From: an uncultured Lachnospiraceae bacterium
GTDB lineage: Bacteria; Bacillota; Clostridia; Lachnospirales; Lachnospiraceae
NCBI GenBank assembly: GCA_945949085.1
Contig: CAMFDJ010000011.1
Span: 19,486-83,485 of the forward strand
Direction of reading: 5' to 3'
DNA length: 64,000 bases
The position numbers and the translations under genes were made by a program. Below are positions 8,984 through 16,601 of this stretch, in pieces. The notes below the pieces were generated by a model. That model saw only the letters and a program-made list of their open reading frames with translations, was not told the origin of the DNA and did not search any database. Every line of letters begins with the position of its first letter. Within the stretch, counting starts at the first letter, position 1.

Positions 8984-9196
8984 ATGTATAAAAGAGTGAG
9001 AGACCTTCGGGAAGATAAAGATTTGACGCAAGTACAAATGGGGGAGATTTTGCATTGCAGCCAGCGTGTTTACAGCAACTACGAACGCGGTGATATTGAC
9101 ATTCCCACCTCAATCCTGATCAAGCTTGCTGATTTTCATCATGTTTCAGTTGACTATCTTTTAAATCGAACGGATAATCCGTCAACTAATTTCTAA
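8984..9196 (+). CDS. Small Xre-family helix-turn-helix regulator
   Basis: 70 residues, a stand-alone HTH_3 domain: YKRVRDLREDKDLTQVQMG is helix 1-2, EILHCSQRVYSNYERGD the recognition region, and KLADFHHVSVDYLLNRTD the closing helices typical of the family. No ligand or protease domain, so it is a minimal repressor. Start at 8984 follows AAAGGA; the frame is open to 8942 but that lies in the promoter. It probably binds the three palindromes directly upstream. Other targets cannot be read here; sites with the same consensus elsewhere in the genome would reveal them. Confidence 0.88.
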   Translation: MYKRVRDLREDKDLTQVQMGEILHCSQRVYSNYERGDIDIPTSILIKLADFHHVSVDYLLNRTDNPSTNF

Positions 9197-9237
9197 GATT
9201 ATTTTTGCGCCCGCTTGGCGCCCTTTCTCGCTAACAC

Positions 9238-9266
9238 AAACTGCCACGCAAAATGCGCGGCAGTTT
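9238..9266. terminator. Bidirectional terminator hairpin
   Basis: AAACTGCC-A-CGC / GCG-C-GGCAGTTT forms a strong stem with a 5-base loop between two convergent genes, the Xre regulator (plus) and the DUF1540 gene (minus); T-rich sequence follows in both directions. Confidence 0.7.
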
Positions 9267-9280
9267 CCTTGTCTGTCTGA

Positions 9281-9595
9281 TTATTTCTGCTTGAATGTCG
9301 CACATGCCGTTTCACCACAGGCACATGCCTTACAACCACTGATCATGACATTCTGTGCATGGCATTTATAATTGGAGTTATATACACAGTTGGCAGCCTC
9401 ACAATCAATGCTGATCATTCTGCTCGGATGCTCTATTGAGCTCTTCACATGATCCATCTCCTGACTTCTGAAGGAATCGCAGCTTGTCTCATCACTGACA
9501 TGTGCGTCCTTTCCTCCCACCATGATATCTCCTTTGCAGCAGTACCTGTTTTCATTGTAGGTACAGGTTGCCACTTCACAAGTTAACATTGCCAT
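9281..9595 (-). CDS. Cysteine-rich DUF1540 protein, two repeats
   Basis: 104 residues made of two copies of the DUF1540 unit. First copy: CEVATCTYNENRYCCKGDI...C; second: CEAANCVYNSNYKCHAQNV...CKACACGETAC. The spacing of Cys residues (C-x4-C-x6/7-C) suggests metal binding. No signal peptide. Members are common in Clostridia and often duplicated; function is unknown. Ribosome site AAGGAGG 8 bases before the ATG. Monocistronic; the next gene upstream on this strand is far away across the convergent thrS end. Confidence 0.85.
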   Translation of the reverse strand: MAMLTCEVATCTYNENRYCCKGDIMVGGKDAHVSDETSCDSFRSQEMDHVKSSIEHPSRMISIDCEAANCVYNSNYKCHAQNVMISGCKACACGETACATFKQK

Positions 9596-9681
9596 CGCTT
9601 CTACCTCCTTTTTGCGTCAAACATGTTACGCTTACAGGATTAGTATGGACGGCAATGCTACTGTTTATTCGCAAATGCATA

Positions 9682-11649
9682 TCAGCGTTTTTTCTCTTCC
9701 TCAGGAAGCTCTTCCCTGATCTCCTTGGTGCGGATCTCTTTGCAGATCTGTTCTACGAATTCCGCAATGCTCTTCTGTCCTTCATTGCCCTCAAAACGGC
9801 TTCTGACAGAAACAAGACCAGCTTCCTCCTCCTGCTGTCCGACTACAAGCATATACGGAACCTTTTCCATACGCGCCTCACGGATCTTGTATCCGATCTT
9901 CTCGGAACGATTGTCTACCGTGACATCCACATCATTCTTTGCCAGTTCCTTGCGCACTTTTTCCGCATACTCTCCGTATTTCTCAGAAATAGGAAGCACA
10001 CGTACCTGCTCCGGGCAAAGCCATGTCGGGAATTTTCCGGCATAATGCTCAATCAGCCATGCCAGCGTTCTCTCATAACACCCCATGGAAGTTCTGTGGA
10101 TGATCCACGGACGAACCTTCTCACCTTTCTCATCGATATAGTACATGCCAAACTTTTCTGCCGAAGCACAGTCGAGCTGGATGGTCACCATGGTATCTTC
10201 TTTGCCATATACATTCTTTGCCTGAATATCAATCTTCGGTCCGTAGAATGCTGCTTCTCCGTCTGCTTCTGTAAATTTGATGTTGTTTTTGATCATGACA
10301 TCACGCAGATACTGCTGTGTGCTGTTCCAATATTCCTCATCTCCGAGATACTTCTCTGTATTGGCAGGATCCCACTTGGAAAGGCGATAGGTCACATCTC
10401 CGTCAATGCCGAGTGTTTTCATGATATAATTACAGAGCTCTGTACATCTGGTCAGTTCTTCCTCTGCCTGATCCGGTCTTAAAATGATATGTGCCTCTGT
10501 GATGGTAAACTGGCGGACACGAGTCAGTCCATGCATCTCTCCGGAATCCTCATTGCGGAACAGAGTCGATGTCTCCGCCATACGATACGGCAGATCTCTG
10601 TAGGAACGCTGTTCATTCATATAAATATAATACTGGAATGGACAGGTCATAGGGCGCAGTGCCATTGTCTCCTTATCCTCATCATCCTTATTTAAAATGA
10701 ACATGCCGTCCATGTAATGATCCCAGTGACCGGAGATCTTGTACAGATCTGATTTTGCCATCAGCGGTGTTCTGGTACGCACATAGCCCCACTCTTTGTC
10801 TTCCAGATCCTCAATCCATCTCTGGAGCTTCATGATCATCTTGGTTCCCTTGGGTGTAAAAAGCGGAAGACCCTGTCCGATGACATCAACAGTTGTAAAG
10901 AGCTTCATTTCACGTCCCAGCTTATTGTGATCACGCTTTTTGATATCCTCTAAATGCTCCAGATAAGCGGCGAGTTCTTCCTTCTTATTAAATGCTGTAC
11001 CATAAATACGCTGCAGCTGTGCTTTATTGGAATCGCCTCTCCAATATGCCATAGAAGAAGAAATCAGTTTGAAAGCCTTGATCCCTTTGGTACTCATCAG
11101 ATGCGGTCCTGCACACAGATCCACAAATTCTCCCTGATCATAGAAGGAAATCTCCGCATCCTGTGGCAGATCCTGAATGAGTTCTACCTTATACGGTTCC
11201 CCTTTTTCTTCCATAAACTTTATCGCTTCTTCCCGCGGCATAGTGAATTTTGTCAGTTTATTTCCTTCCTTGATGATTTTTTTCATCTCGGCTTCCAGCT
11301 TATCCAGATCCTCTCTGGAAAAAGGTGCATGCTCAAAATCATAATAGAAGCCTTCATCAATAGAAGGACCTATTGCTAATTTTGCATCAGGAAATACGCG
11401 TTTTACAGCTTCTGCAAGCACATGAGAACATGTGTGACGAATGGTGCGCAGTCCCTGCTCGTCATTTGCAGTCAAAATATTCAGTTCGCAGTCTGCATCG
11501 ATCATGGTTCTAAGATCAACTACTTTTCCATTTACCTCTCCTGCACAGGCAACTCTTGCAAGACCCTCACTGATATCCAGCGCAATATCATATACGCTCA
11601 TTGCCGCTGCATATTCCTTGCAGCTTCCATCTTTCAGTGTAATTTTCAT
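9682..11649 (-). CDS. thrS: Threonyl-tRNA synthetase
   Basis: 655 residues, full length. N-terminal TGS domain (MKITLKDGSCKEYA), then the second editing domain with HTCSHVLAEAVKR supplying its metal/catalytic histidines, the class II core (motif 2 with FRNEDSGEMHGLTRVRQF, ALRPMTCPF with the zinc Cys) and the C-terminal anticodon domain. It charges tRNA-Thr and clears mischarged Ser-tRNA. Expression is controlled by the threonine T-box at 12001-12243, with a small membrane-protein gene between leader and thrS. Ribosome site AAAGGA before ATG. Confidence 0.97.
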   Translation of the reverse strand: MKITLKDGSCKEYAAAMSVYDIALDISEGLARVACAGEVNGKVVDLRTMIDADCELNILTANDEQGLRTIRHTCSHVLAEAVKRVFPDAKLAIGPSIDEGFYYDFEHAPFSREDLDKLEAEMKKIIKEGNKLTKFTMPREEAIKFMEEKGEPYKVELIQDLPQDAEISFYDQGEFVDLCAGPHLMSTKGIKAFKLISSSMAYWRGDSNKAQLQRIYGTAFNKKEELAAYLEHLEDIKKRDHNKLGREMKLFTTVDVIGQGLPLFTPKGTKMIMKLQRWIEDLEDKEWGYVRTRTPLMAKSDLYKISGHWDHYMDGMFILNKDDEDKETMALRPMTCPFQYYIYMNEQRSYRDLPYRMAETSTLFRNEDSGEMHGLTRVRQFTITEAHIILRPDQAEEELTRCTELCNYIMKTLGIDGDVTYRLSKWDPANTEKYLGDEEYWNSTQQYLRDVMIKNNIKFTEADGEAAFYGPKIDIQAKNVYGKEDTMVTIQLDCASAEKFGMYYIDEKGEKVRPWIIHRTSMGCYERTLAWLIEHYAGKFPTWLCPEQVRVLPISEKYGEYAEKVRKELAKNDVDVTVDNRSEKIGYKIREARMEKVPYMLVVGQQEEEAGLVSVRSRFEGNEGQKSIAEFVEQICKEIRTKEIREELPEEEKKR

Positions 11650-11700
11650 GTTTCTTCAATCCTTTCCTCTATAGCTATCTGTTGTTTTTGAGAAATGCTT

Positions 11701-11925
11701 TTATTCCTCGTCATCCTCATCAAAATCTTCATCGCAATCGCAGTCACAACAACCACCATTGTTACTTCCATTATTGCTGCCAATTACCACATGCTTCTTA
11801 GGTGAGCACATAATGCCAAGCACCATACCTGACAAAAAAGCCACCAAAATTGTCAGAATAATCTCTGTGGTAGAATACTCCTGATCTGTTAATTTTTCCA
11901 TTACTTCATTCATTTTTTCTTTCAT
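11701..11925 (-). CDS. Small membrane protein with Cys/Asp-rich tail, cotranscribed with thrS
   Basis: 74 residues. Residues 1-20 are charged, 22-42 form one membrane helix (IILTILVAFLSGMVLGIMC), then SPKKHVVIG, a Gly-Asn linker (SNNGSNNGG) and the tail CCDCDCDEDFDEDDEE. The tail has four Cys among many acids, suggesting metal binding, though that is inference. Strong ribosome site AAGGAG 6 bases upstream. It lies between the T-box and thrS with only 51 bases to thrS, so it must be made when threonine is scarce. Slight likeness to YtxH-type proteins in the helix/SPKK part; I do not recognise the family. Confidence 0.75.
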   Translation of the reverse strand: MKEKMNEVMEKLTDQEYSTTEIILTILVAFLSGMVLGIMCSPKKHVVIGSNNGSNNGGCCDCDCDEDFDEDDEE

Positions 11926-12000
11926 GTTTTGCTCCTTTTTCGCTCCTGAATTGTTTTACATTGCTTCGTTCGCGCTCATTTTCCTTCCTCGCTACAAAAA

Positions 12001-12243
12001 CGTCCCTCACACTATAATAGTATAGTGTAAGGGACGTATCATTCATACGCGGTTCCACCCTGATTATCCGTTGCCTGAAACGGACCGCTCATTTATGATG
12101 GTAACGGAATCACCGGACTGTATTAAAGTCACTCCGAGGTGGTCTTCATCTGTTTCGGAAGGAAATACTCACAGCGCAAGGTATTTCTCTCTGTCATCTT
12201 CTGCAGATTACTCTTCTCATCAACGCTTTTACACTCAATTCTG
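12001..12243 (-). ncRNA. T-box leader, threonine specific
   Basis: On the minus strand: Stem I with AGAGAG bulge motif and GCTGTGAG distal loop, specifier region GAAGACCACC containing ACC (Thr) at about 12138-12143, then the conserved T-box AGGGTGGAACCGCG (12048-12061), then a long terminator hairpin CGTCCCT...AGGGACG (12001-12036) with TTTTT. Uncharged tRNA-Thr pairs with the T-box and favours the antiterminator. It controls the small membrane-protein gene and thrS together. Confidence 0.95.
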
Positions 12244-12248
12244 TTTCT

Positions 12249-12277
12249 ATAGTATGCCCGTTTCCCAAAAAAGTAAA
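12249..12277 (-). promoter_or_regulatory. Predicted promoter of the T-box-thrS transcript
   Basis: TTTACT (12272-12277), 17-base spacer, TACTAT (12249-12254) on the minus strand. The start would fall near 12242, just before Stem I. An AT-rich hairpin (AAAAAGT/ACTTTTT) overlapping the -35 region probably ends the SEC-C gene transcript. Confidence 0.6.
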
Positions 12278-12284
12278 GCACTTT

Positions 12285-12788
12285 TTAGTTGCGTCCGCAA
12301 CATTTTTTGTACTTTTTACCGCTGCCGCATGGACACGGATCGTTGGGATATACCTTCTGATCCTTTACAACTGTCGTAGAAATCTTCTGCTCGTGATAAA
12401 GATTCTTTAATGTCTCCTCGTCAAAGATTTCCTTCCACTGGGGAAGATTGTAAAGCCAATCAGCCTCTGCAGCTACCATTCCTTTGTAAAGAGCAGCCTT
12501 GTCAAATACCAGATTGATCTGGGAATCTTCTTCCATCTCTTCGATATTATTCGGCTCAACCAGAAAATCATTGATACCATCCACAAATCCTGTCATGGTC
12601 ATGATATCTACTTTATATTTGTCTGCAAGTTCCTTTACTGTTCCCACAACCTGTGTATCCGGATCAGAAAGAAGCTGTTCGTAAATTTCTTTTTCTTTCA
12701 AAAAATATGCCTGCCAAAGTCTCTTTAAATCACCTTTGTTTGCTTTTTCAGAATACGCGATGTCGCGCCATTGCTGTAATAATGCCAT
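12285..12788 (-). CDS. SEC-C metal-binding motif protein
   Basis: 167 residues. The C terminus is a clear SEC-C zinc motif, [20 protein letters not shown], as found at the end of SecA. The remaining 145 residues are helical and acidic ([38 protein letters not shown]), resembling Clostridia proteins annotated only by the SEC-C motif. No membrane segment. SEC-C can bind SecB or ribosomes in SecA; whether this protein does is unknown. Ribosome site AAAGGAG upstream. It stands just upstream of the thrS transcript, separated by an AT-rich hairpin. Confidence 0.85.
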   Translation of the reverse strand: MALLQQWRDIAYSEKANKGDLKRLWQAYFLKEKEIYEQLLSDPDTQVVGTVKELADKYKVDIMTMTGFVDGINDFLVEPNNIEEMEEDSQINLVFDKAALYKGMVAAEADWLYNLPQWKEIFDEETLKNLYHEQKISTTVVKDQKVYPNDPCPCGSGKKYKKCCGRN

Positions 12789-12877
12789 TTGTTTTCTCCT
12801 TTTCTACATGTACTGCTTTTGTAGCCATATCTGTAAGACAGTATATACTATATTTCACTTTTTTTCAAACCCTTTTC

Positions 12878-14371
12878 TCATGGCCTTACAGAAAGTTTTT
12901 CCGATGTCACTTTCCCGTCCTTTTTCGACTCACTTCTGTCCACTGTATAACTGCCATCGGACTGTTTCTCCAAATAGATTTCCTCCTGCCAAGACTGCTC
13001 ATTACTCAAATAAGTCACATAAGCTCTCTTATCCCTATAATCGATTTTCAGATATTCATAATACGGTCTGTTCTGATTGATCTTTTCATGCGTGACATAT
13101 TTTTTCAGTTGGAAATCGTAATATTTTGCAACAAAAGCCTCAGAACGCTGTTCATCCGACAAGGAGGCGTCCATATCATAGTAGTCATTTGTAAAGATCT
13201 CCCTCTCATGACGGCTGAGTGATGCAAGCATGTCGCATTGTTCATAGGTAGATGCCTTGACAAACTGCTTATAAAACCGATTAATCCGCTCGTCCTGTCC
13301 GACATGGAACAGGCGCGGTACCATAATAATCAGACCCACCGCAACAATTGCCGTAAACGCAATATAATATTGTCTTCTCTGCTTTTCCGCAAGCGCATAC
13401 CAGAAGGGCTTCCTCTTTTGATATTTCACCGTCTCCTGCTGACTGTAAAGTGACTTGGTATCCAAATCCTCCGGCTGAAGCGCTTTTTGCAGCTCCTCCA
13501 TCGTCTGATATCTGTCAAATCCATAGATACTGAGTGCTTTCATGAGCGCATCGCTCTGAAAAGTCATGATACGGGTCATTGTGTCTGCAGGACGGAGTGC
13601 CTCTTCATCCCCATTGATCCGCAAATAATAAGCCGGCACATCATCTCCCGTTACATAACGGTAGAAGAGGGCCGCAACCCCATAGACATCTGTAAACGGT
13701 CCTCTGTCTGCCTCCGGAAGATACAGTTCAACAGGCGCATACCCATCTCTTCTCACCGTGGGACTGCCAAGGCACTCCCACGCCAGATCCTCGACCGGAT
13801 TCATCACTTGCTTTAAGACAACCTTCCGGTCAGTGGTAAGTATGATATTTTCGGGGCAGATACAGCCATGCACAATTCCTTTTTCATGCAATCTGGAAAG
13901 CGTATCCATGACAGGCTCCATCTGTTTCATGATATCTTCTACCGTAAATTTTGCGCTGTGCCTTTTTTGGAAAAAATCCTTCAGACTCTGACCGCTTGTC
14001 GCCTCTTCAATCACATAAACCGTATTGTGTTCTTCAAAATAGGTCAGCACATTGACAATTCCCTCAAAAGGATACAGCTTGATGAGCTTCTTTGCTCTTG
14101 CAATCAGATGCTCCTTCATACCTTCAAACACAGACTCATCAGAAAGCTTTTTACAGACGATATCATCATCATGATCATAATCCCTGTTCATGATTTCCCT
14201 GGGAAACAGCTCACGAACAACCACCTCGCGCTTACGGAATGTGTCGTATCCGCAGTAAGTCACAGTGATACCGTTATCCTCCGACATACCGTCAATCCGG
14301 TATCTGACTTCGCCCACCATTGTCCCCGGCTGCAAATATTCCTTTGAAAGTTGATTTCTTTTCTTCTTCAT
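12878..14371 (-). CDS. Membrane-anchored Ser/Thr kinase-like protein, probable pseudokinase
   Basis: 497 residues. Residues about 20-300 have the Hanks kinase fold, but key residues are missing: no glycine-rich loop, the beta-3 Lys position is Arg (VVVRELFP, R53), the HRD Asp is Cys (HGCICPEN, 168-175) and no DFG can be found (KVVLKQVMNP instead). Fold residues remain: APE-like YAPVE and FTDVYGVAALF. A membrane helix follows at about 336-355 and a 140-residue outer domain ending VTSEKLSVRP. It is therefore likely a signal-binding or scaffold pseudokinase rather than an active enzyme; partner unknown. Monocistronic with its own promoter. Confidence 0.8.
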   Translation of the reverse strand: MKKKRNQLSKEYLQPGTMVGEVRYRIDGMSEDNGITVTYCGYDTFRKREVVVRELFPREIMNRDYDHDDDIVCKKLSDESVFEGMKEHLIARAKKLIKLYPFEGIVNVLTYFEEHNTVYVIEEATSGQSLKDFFQKRHSAKFTVEDIMKQMEPVMDTLSRLHEKGIVHGCICPENIILTTDRKVVLKQVMNPVEDLAWECLGSPTVRRDGYAPVELYLPEADRGPFTDVYGVAALFYRYVTGDDVPAYYLRINGDEEALRPADTMTRIMTFQSDALMKALSIYGFDRYQTMEELQKALQPEDLDTKSLYSQQETVKYQKRKPFWYALAEKQRRQYYIAFTAIVAVGLIIMVPRLFHVGQDERINRFYKQFVKASTYEQCDMLASLSRHEREIFTNDYYDMDASLSDEQRSEAFVAKYYDFQLKKYVTHEKINQNRPYYEYLKIDYRDKRAYVTYLSNEQSWQEEIYLEKQSDGSYTVDRSESKKDGKVTSEKLSVRP

Positions 14372-14425
14372 AATAATCCATTCCTTTTTCGCACCGGGTC
14401 ATTATTTTTCTAATCCGGCAGACTT

Positions 14426-14454
14426 AGTATAGCACCTTGAGCCCGTTTTTGCCA
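14426..14454 (-). promoter_or_regulatory. Predicted promoter of the pseudokinase gene
   Basis: TATACT at 14426-14431 with TGC directly before it (extended -10); TGGCAA 17 bases upstream is a poor -35. Leader of about 50 bases to the ATG at 14371. Confidence 0.5.
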
Positions 14455-14515
14455 CCCATTATTCTTCCTCAGCCGAAGAGAACGCAAAAGTTTTTTCAAC
14501 TTTATTTCTGGTCCC

Positions 14516-14544
14516 TTGCCAAATCACTCCAAAGACGCTACACT
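14516..14544 (+). promoter_or_regulatory. Predicted promoter of the 98-residue membrane protein
   Basis: TTGCCA (14516-14521), 17-base spacer, TACACT (14539-14544); the gene starts 39 bases downstream after AAAGGAG. Confidence 0.6.
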
Positions 14545-14582
14545 ATTAAAACAGAAAGACATTTTGATAAAGGAGAACCGCA

Positions 14583-14879
14583 ATGTATCACAAGAAACAA
14601 CGGATCGCCGCCCTGGTTAGCGTGATCCTCCTCGTACTTTTATATCTCGCCACACTTGTCTGTGCCATTTTTAATTTCGACGGAACCGGCCGCCTGTTTC
14701 AGGCTTGTCTGTTTGCCACGGTCGCCGTACCGATTTTGATCTGGATCTATATTTATCTGTTTGGCAAGCTCCATGACAGGCACACCATCGCATCCTTTGA
14801 GTCCAAGGAGGACTATGAAGCAAAGAAAGCCATGGAGAAACAGCTTGCCAAAAACAATGACAGCCTGAAAAACAATTGA
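14583..14879 (+). CDS. Small membrane protein with two helices
   Basis: 98 residues. Two membrane segments (about 9-29, ALVSVILLVLLYLATLVCAIF region, and 43-62, ACLFATVAVPILIWIYIYLF) flank a short loop FNFDGTGR; the C-terminal third is charged (SKEDYEAKKAMEKQLAKNN) and should lie in the cytosol. I do not recognise a characterised family. Good ribosome site (AAAGGAG), own promoter and own terminator make it a real single-gene unit on the plus strand in an otherwise minus-strand area. Confidence 0.75.
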   Translation: MYHKKQRIAALVSVILLVLLYLATLVCAIFNFDGTGRLFQACLFATVAVPILIWIYIYLFGKLHDRHTIASFESKEDYEAKKAMEKQLAKNNDSLKNN

Positions 14880-14884
14880 TACCA

Positions 14885-14925
14885 AAAAAGAACTGTTGCA
14901 GATCTCCGCGACAGTTCTTTTTTTA
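14885..14925. terminator. Bidirectional terminator between the small membrane protein and purA
   Basis: AAAAGAACTGT...ACAGTTCTTTT stem with loop near GATCTCC; runs of A on the left and T on the right serve transcripts arriving from both sides. Confidence 0.85.
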
Positions 14926-14949
14926 TTTCATTCTATAGATACAATGTTC

Positions 14950-16251
14950 TTATTTTTTCAGCGGGCTCTCTCTGTAAATGATGTCGTTTCTGCCCGGGCC
15001 GTTGCTGACCATCGTGATCGGATAACCGATCTGCTCCTCTATAAATTCCACATACCCTCGGCAGTTCTCCGGAAGCTCCTCAAAGGTCTTGATGCCGCGG
15101 ATGTCCTCCCTCTGATTCTTCCATCCGGGAAGCACCTTCAGAACCGGCTTTGCTTTCTCAAGCTTATGTGTCACAGGGAAGTCTGTTGTCACTTCGCCGT
15201 CAATCTCATATCCGACACAGACAGGAATCTCATCCAGATAACCGAGTACATCCAACACCGTAAATGCCACATCCGTCGTGCCCTGCAGACGACATCCGTA
15301 CTTGGAAGCCACACAATCAAACCAGCCCATTCTCCGCGGACGTCCTGTCGTCGCACCAAATTCGCCGCCATCTCCGCCGCGTCTTCTCAGCTCATCTGCT
15401 TCCTCTCCAAAAATCTCTGAGACAAACGCACCTGCACCGACAGCAGAAGAATATGCCTTACATACCGTAACAACCTGCTTAATCTCATATGGAGGGATTC
15501 CTGCACCGATCGCGCCGTATGCCGCCAATGTAGAAGATGATGTCACCATCGGATAAATACCGTGATCCGGATCTTTCAGTGTGCCAAGCTGACCCTCCAA
15601 CAGAATATTCTTTCCGTCCTTGATCGCCTGATCCAGAAACAGTGACACGTCACATACGTAAGGAGCTACCATCTCGCGGTAGGAATGCAATGTTTCTAAA
15701 AGTTCATTGGGATCGATCGCCGGTTTATGGTACAGATGCTCTAAGAGAACATTCTTTGTCTCACATACACGCACTACCTTTTCTTTCAGCAAAACTTCAT
15801 CAAAAAGTTCACTGACCTGAAAACCGATCTTTGCATATTTATCGGAATAGAAGGGTGCTATTCCTGATTTTGTGGAACCAAAGGATTTACCACCCAGTCT
15901 TTCTTCCTCATACTGGTCAAACAGAATGTGGTAAGGCATTACCATCTGGCAACGATCAGAAACCAAGATCTTTGGCATCGGCACATTGCGGTCTGTAATG
16001 GACTTAATCTCATTGAACAGTACCGGAATATTCAGTGCAACACCGTTTCCGATAATACTTGTCGTATGATCATAGAAAACACCTGACGGAAGCGTGTGCA
16101 ATGCGAATTTACCATAGTCATTCACGATGGTATGGCCTGCATTTGCTCCACCCTGAAAACGGATGATGATATCCGCTTCTGCTGCCATCATATCAGTGAT
16201 CTTTCCTTTTCCTTCGTCGCCCCAGTTAGCGCCTACTACTGCTTTTACCAT
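14950..16251 (-). CDS. purA: Adenylosuccinate synthetase
   Basis: 433 residues, full length. It joins IMP and aspartate using GTP, the first step from IMP to AMP. The GTP loop WGDEGKGK lies within the first 20 residues; QGGANAGHTI follows, and the central GSTKSGIAPFYSDKYA and TTGRPRRMGWFD blocks are present. Start at 16251 is set by GAGGAG; an in-frame ATG at 16326 gives an unrelated leader. It neighbours purB, the second AMP step, and purF, but 350 bases and a terminator separate purB from purA, so it is probably transcribed alone. Confidence 0.96.
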   Translation of the reverse strand: MVKAVVGANWGDEGKGKITDMMAAEADIIIRFQGGANAGHTIVNDYGKFALHTLPSGVFYDHTTSIIGNGVALNIPVLFNEIKSITDRNVPMPKILVSDRCQMVMPYHILFDQYEEERLGGKSFGSTKSGIAPFYSDKYAKIGFQVSELFDEVLLKEKVVRVCETKNVLLEHLYHKPAIDPNELLETLHSYREMVAPYVCDVSLFLDQAIKDGKNILLEGQLGTLKDPDHGIYPMVTSSSTLAAYGAIGAGIPPYEIKQVVTVCKAYSSAVGAGAFVSEIFGEEADELRRRGGDGGEFGATTGRPRRMGWFDCVASKYGCRLQGTTDVAFTVLDVLGYLDEIPVCVGYEIDGEVTTDFPVTHKLEKAKPVLKVLPGWKNQREDIRGIKTFEELPENCRGYVEFIEEQIGYPITMVSNGPGRNDIIYRESPLKK

Positions 16252-16601
16252 AGAAAATCTCCTCGCTTTGTAATTGATTTTACATCCTCGTCTAGTATAG
16301 TATATTTTCCGCAAGAAGTAAAACACTATTTGTATTTCCTTTTTATTTTCTTTAGGATTTTAATAATTTTTTTAAAGGAAAAACACAATTCCAACACAAT
16401 TTCTCTCTATACTTTTAATTGTCGAAGGGCAAGAAACCCCCTCACCCTTCCCTTCGATTTGTGTTTCAACTCTTTATATTTTTCATGAATCCCTCAAATG
16501 TGCCGCTGCCGCTGGCGGCGGTCAAAAGAAAAGAAGGAGCTTCCCCGAAAGGAATCTCCTTCTTTTCTTTTATTTGTACTTACGCCCTGTTTCCTTCCTC
16601 G
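16252..16601. other. Intergenic region between purA and purB
   Basis: No gene seen. It holds the purB terminator (16528-16570), an 8-bp inverted repeat TCGAAGGG/CCCTTCGA (16422-16457), a GC-rich GCCGCTGCCGCTGGCGGCGG patch at 16502-16521, and on the minus strand overlapping TATACT boxes near 16296-16306 that probably serve purA. Confidence 0.6.
16528..16570 (-). terminator. purB terminator
   Basis: AAAAGAAGGAG...CTCCTTCTTTT stem, with an internal GGAATCC-type pairing, followed on the minus strand by TTTTCTTTTG. Confidence 0.8.

Noticed and set aside
9568..10482. 304-codon plus-strand open frame
   Set aside because: Lies wholly opposite thrS and the start of the DUF1540 gene; no ribosome site or family.
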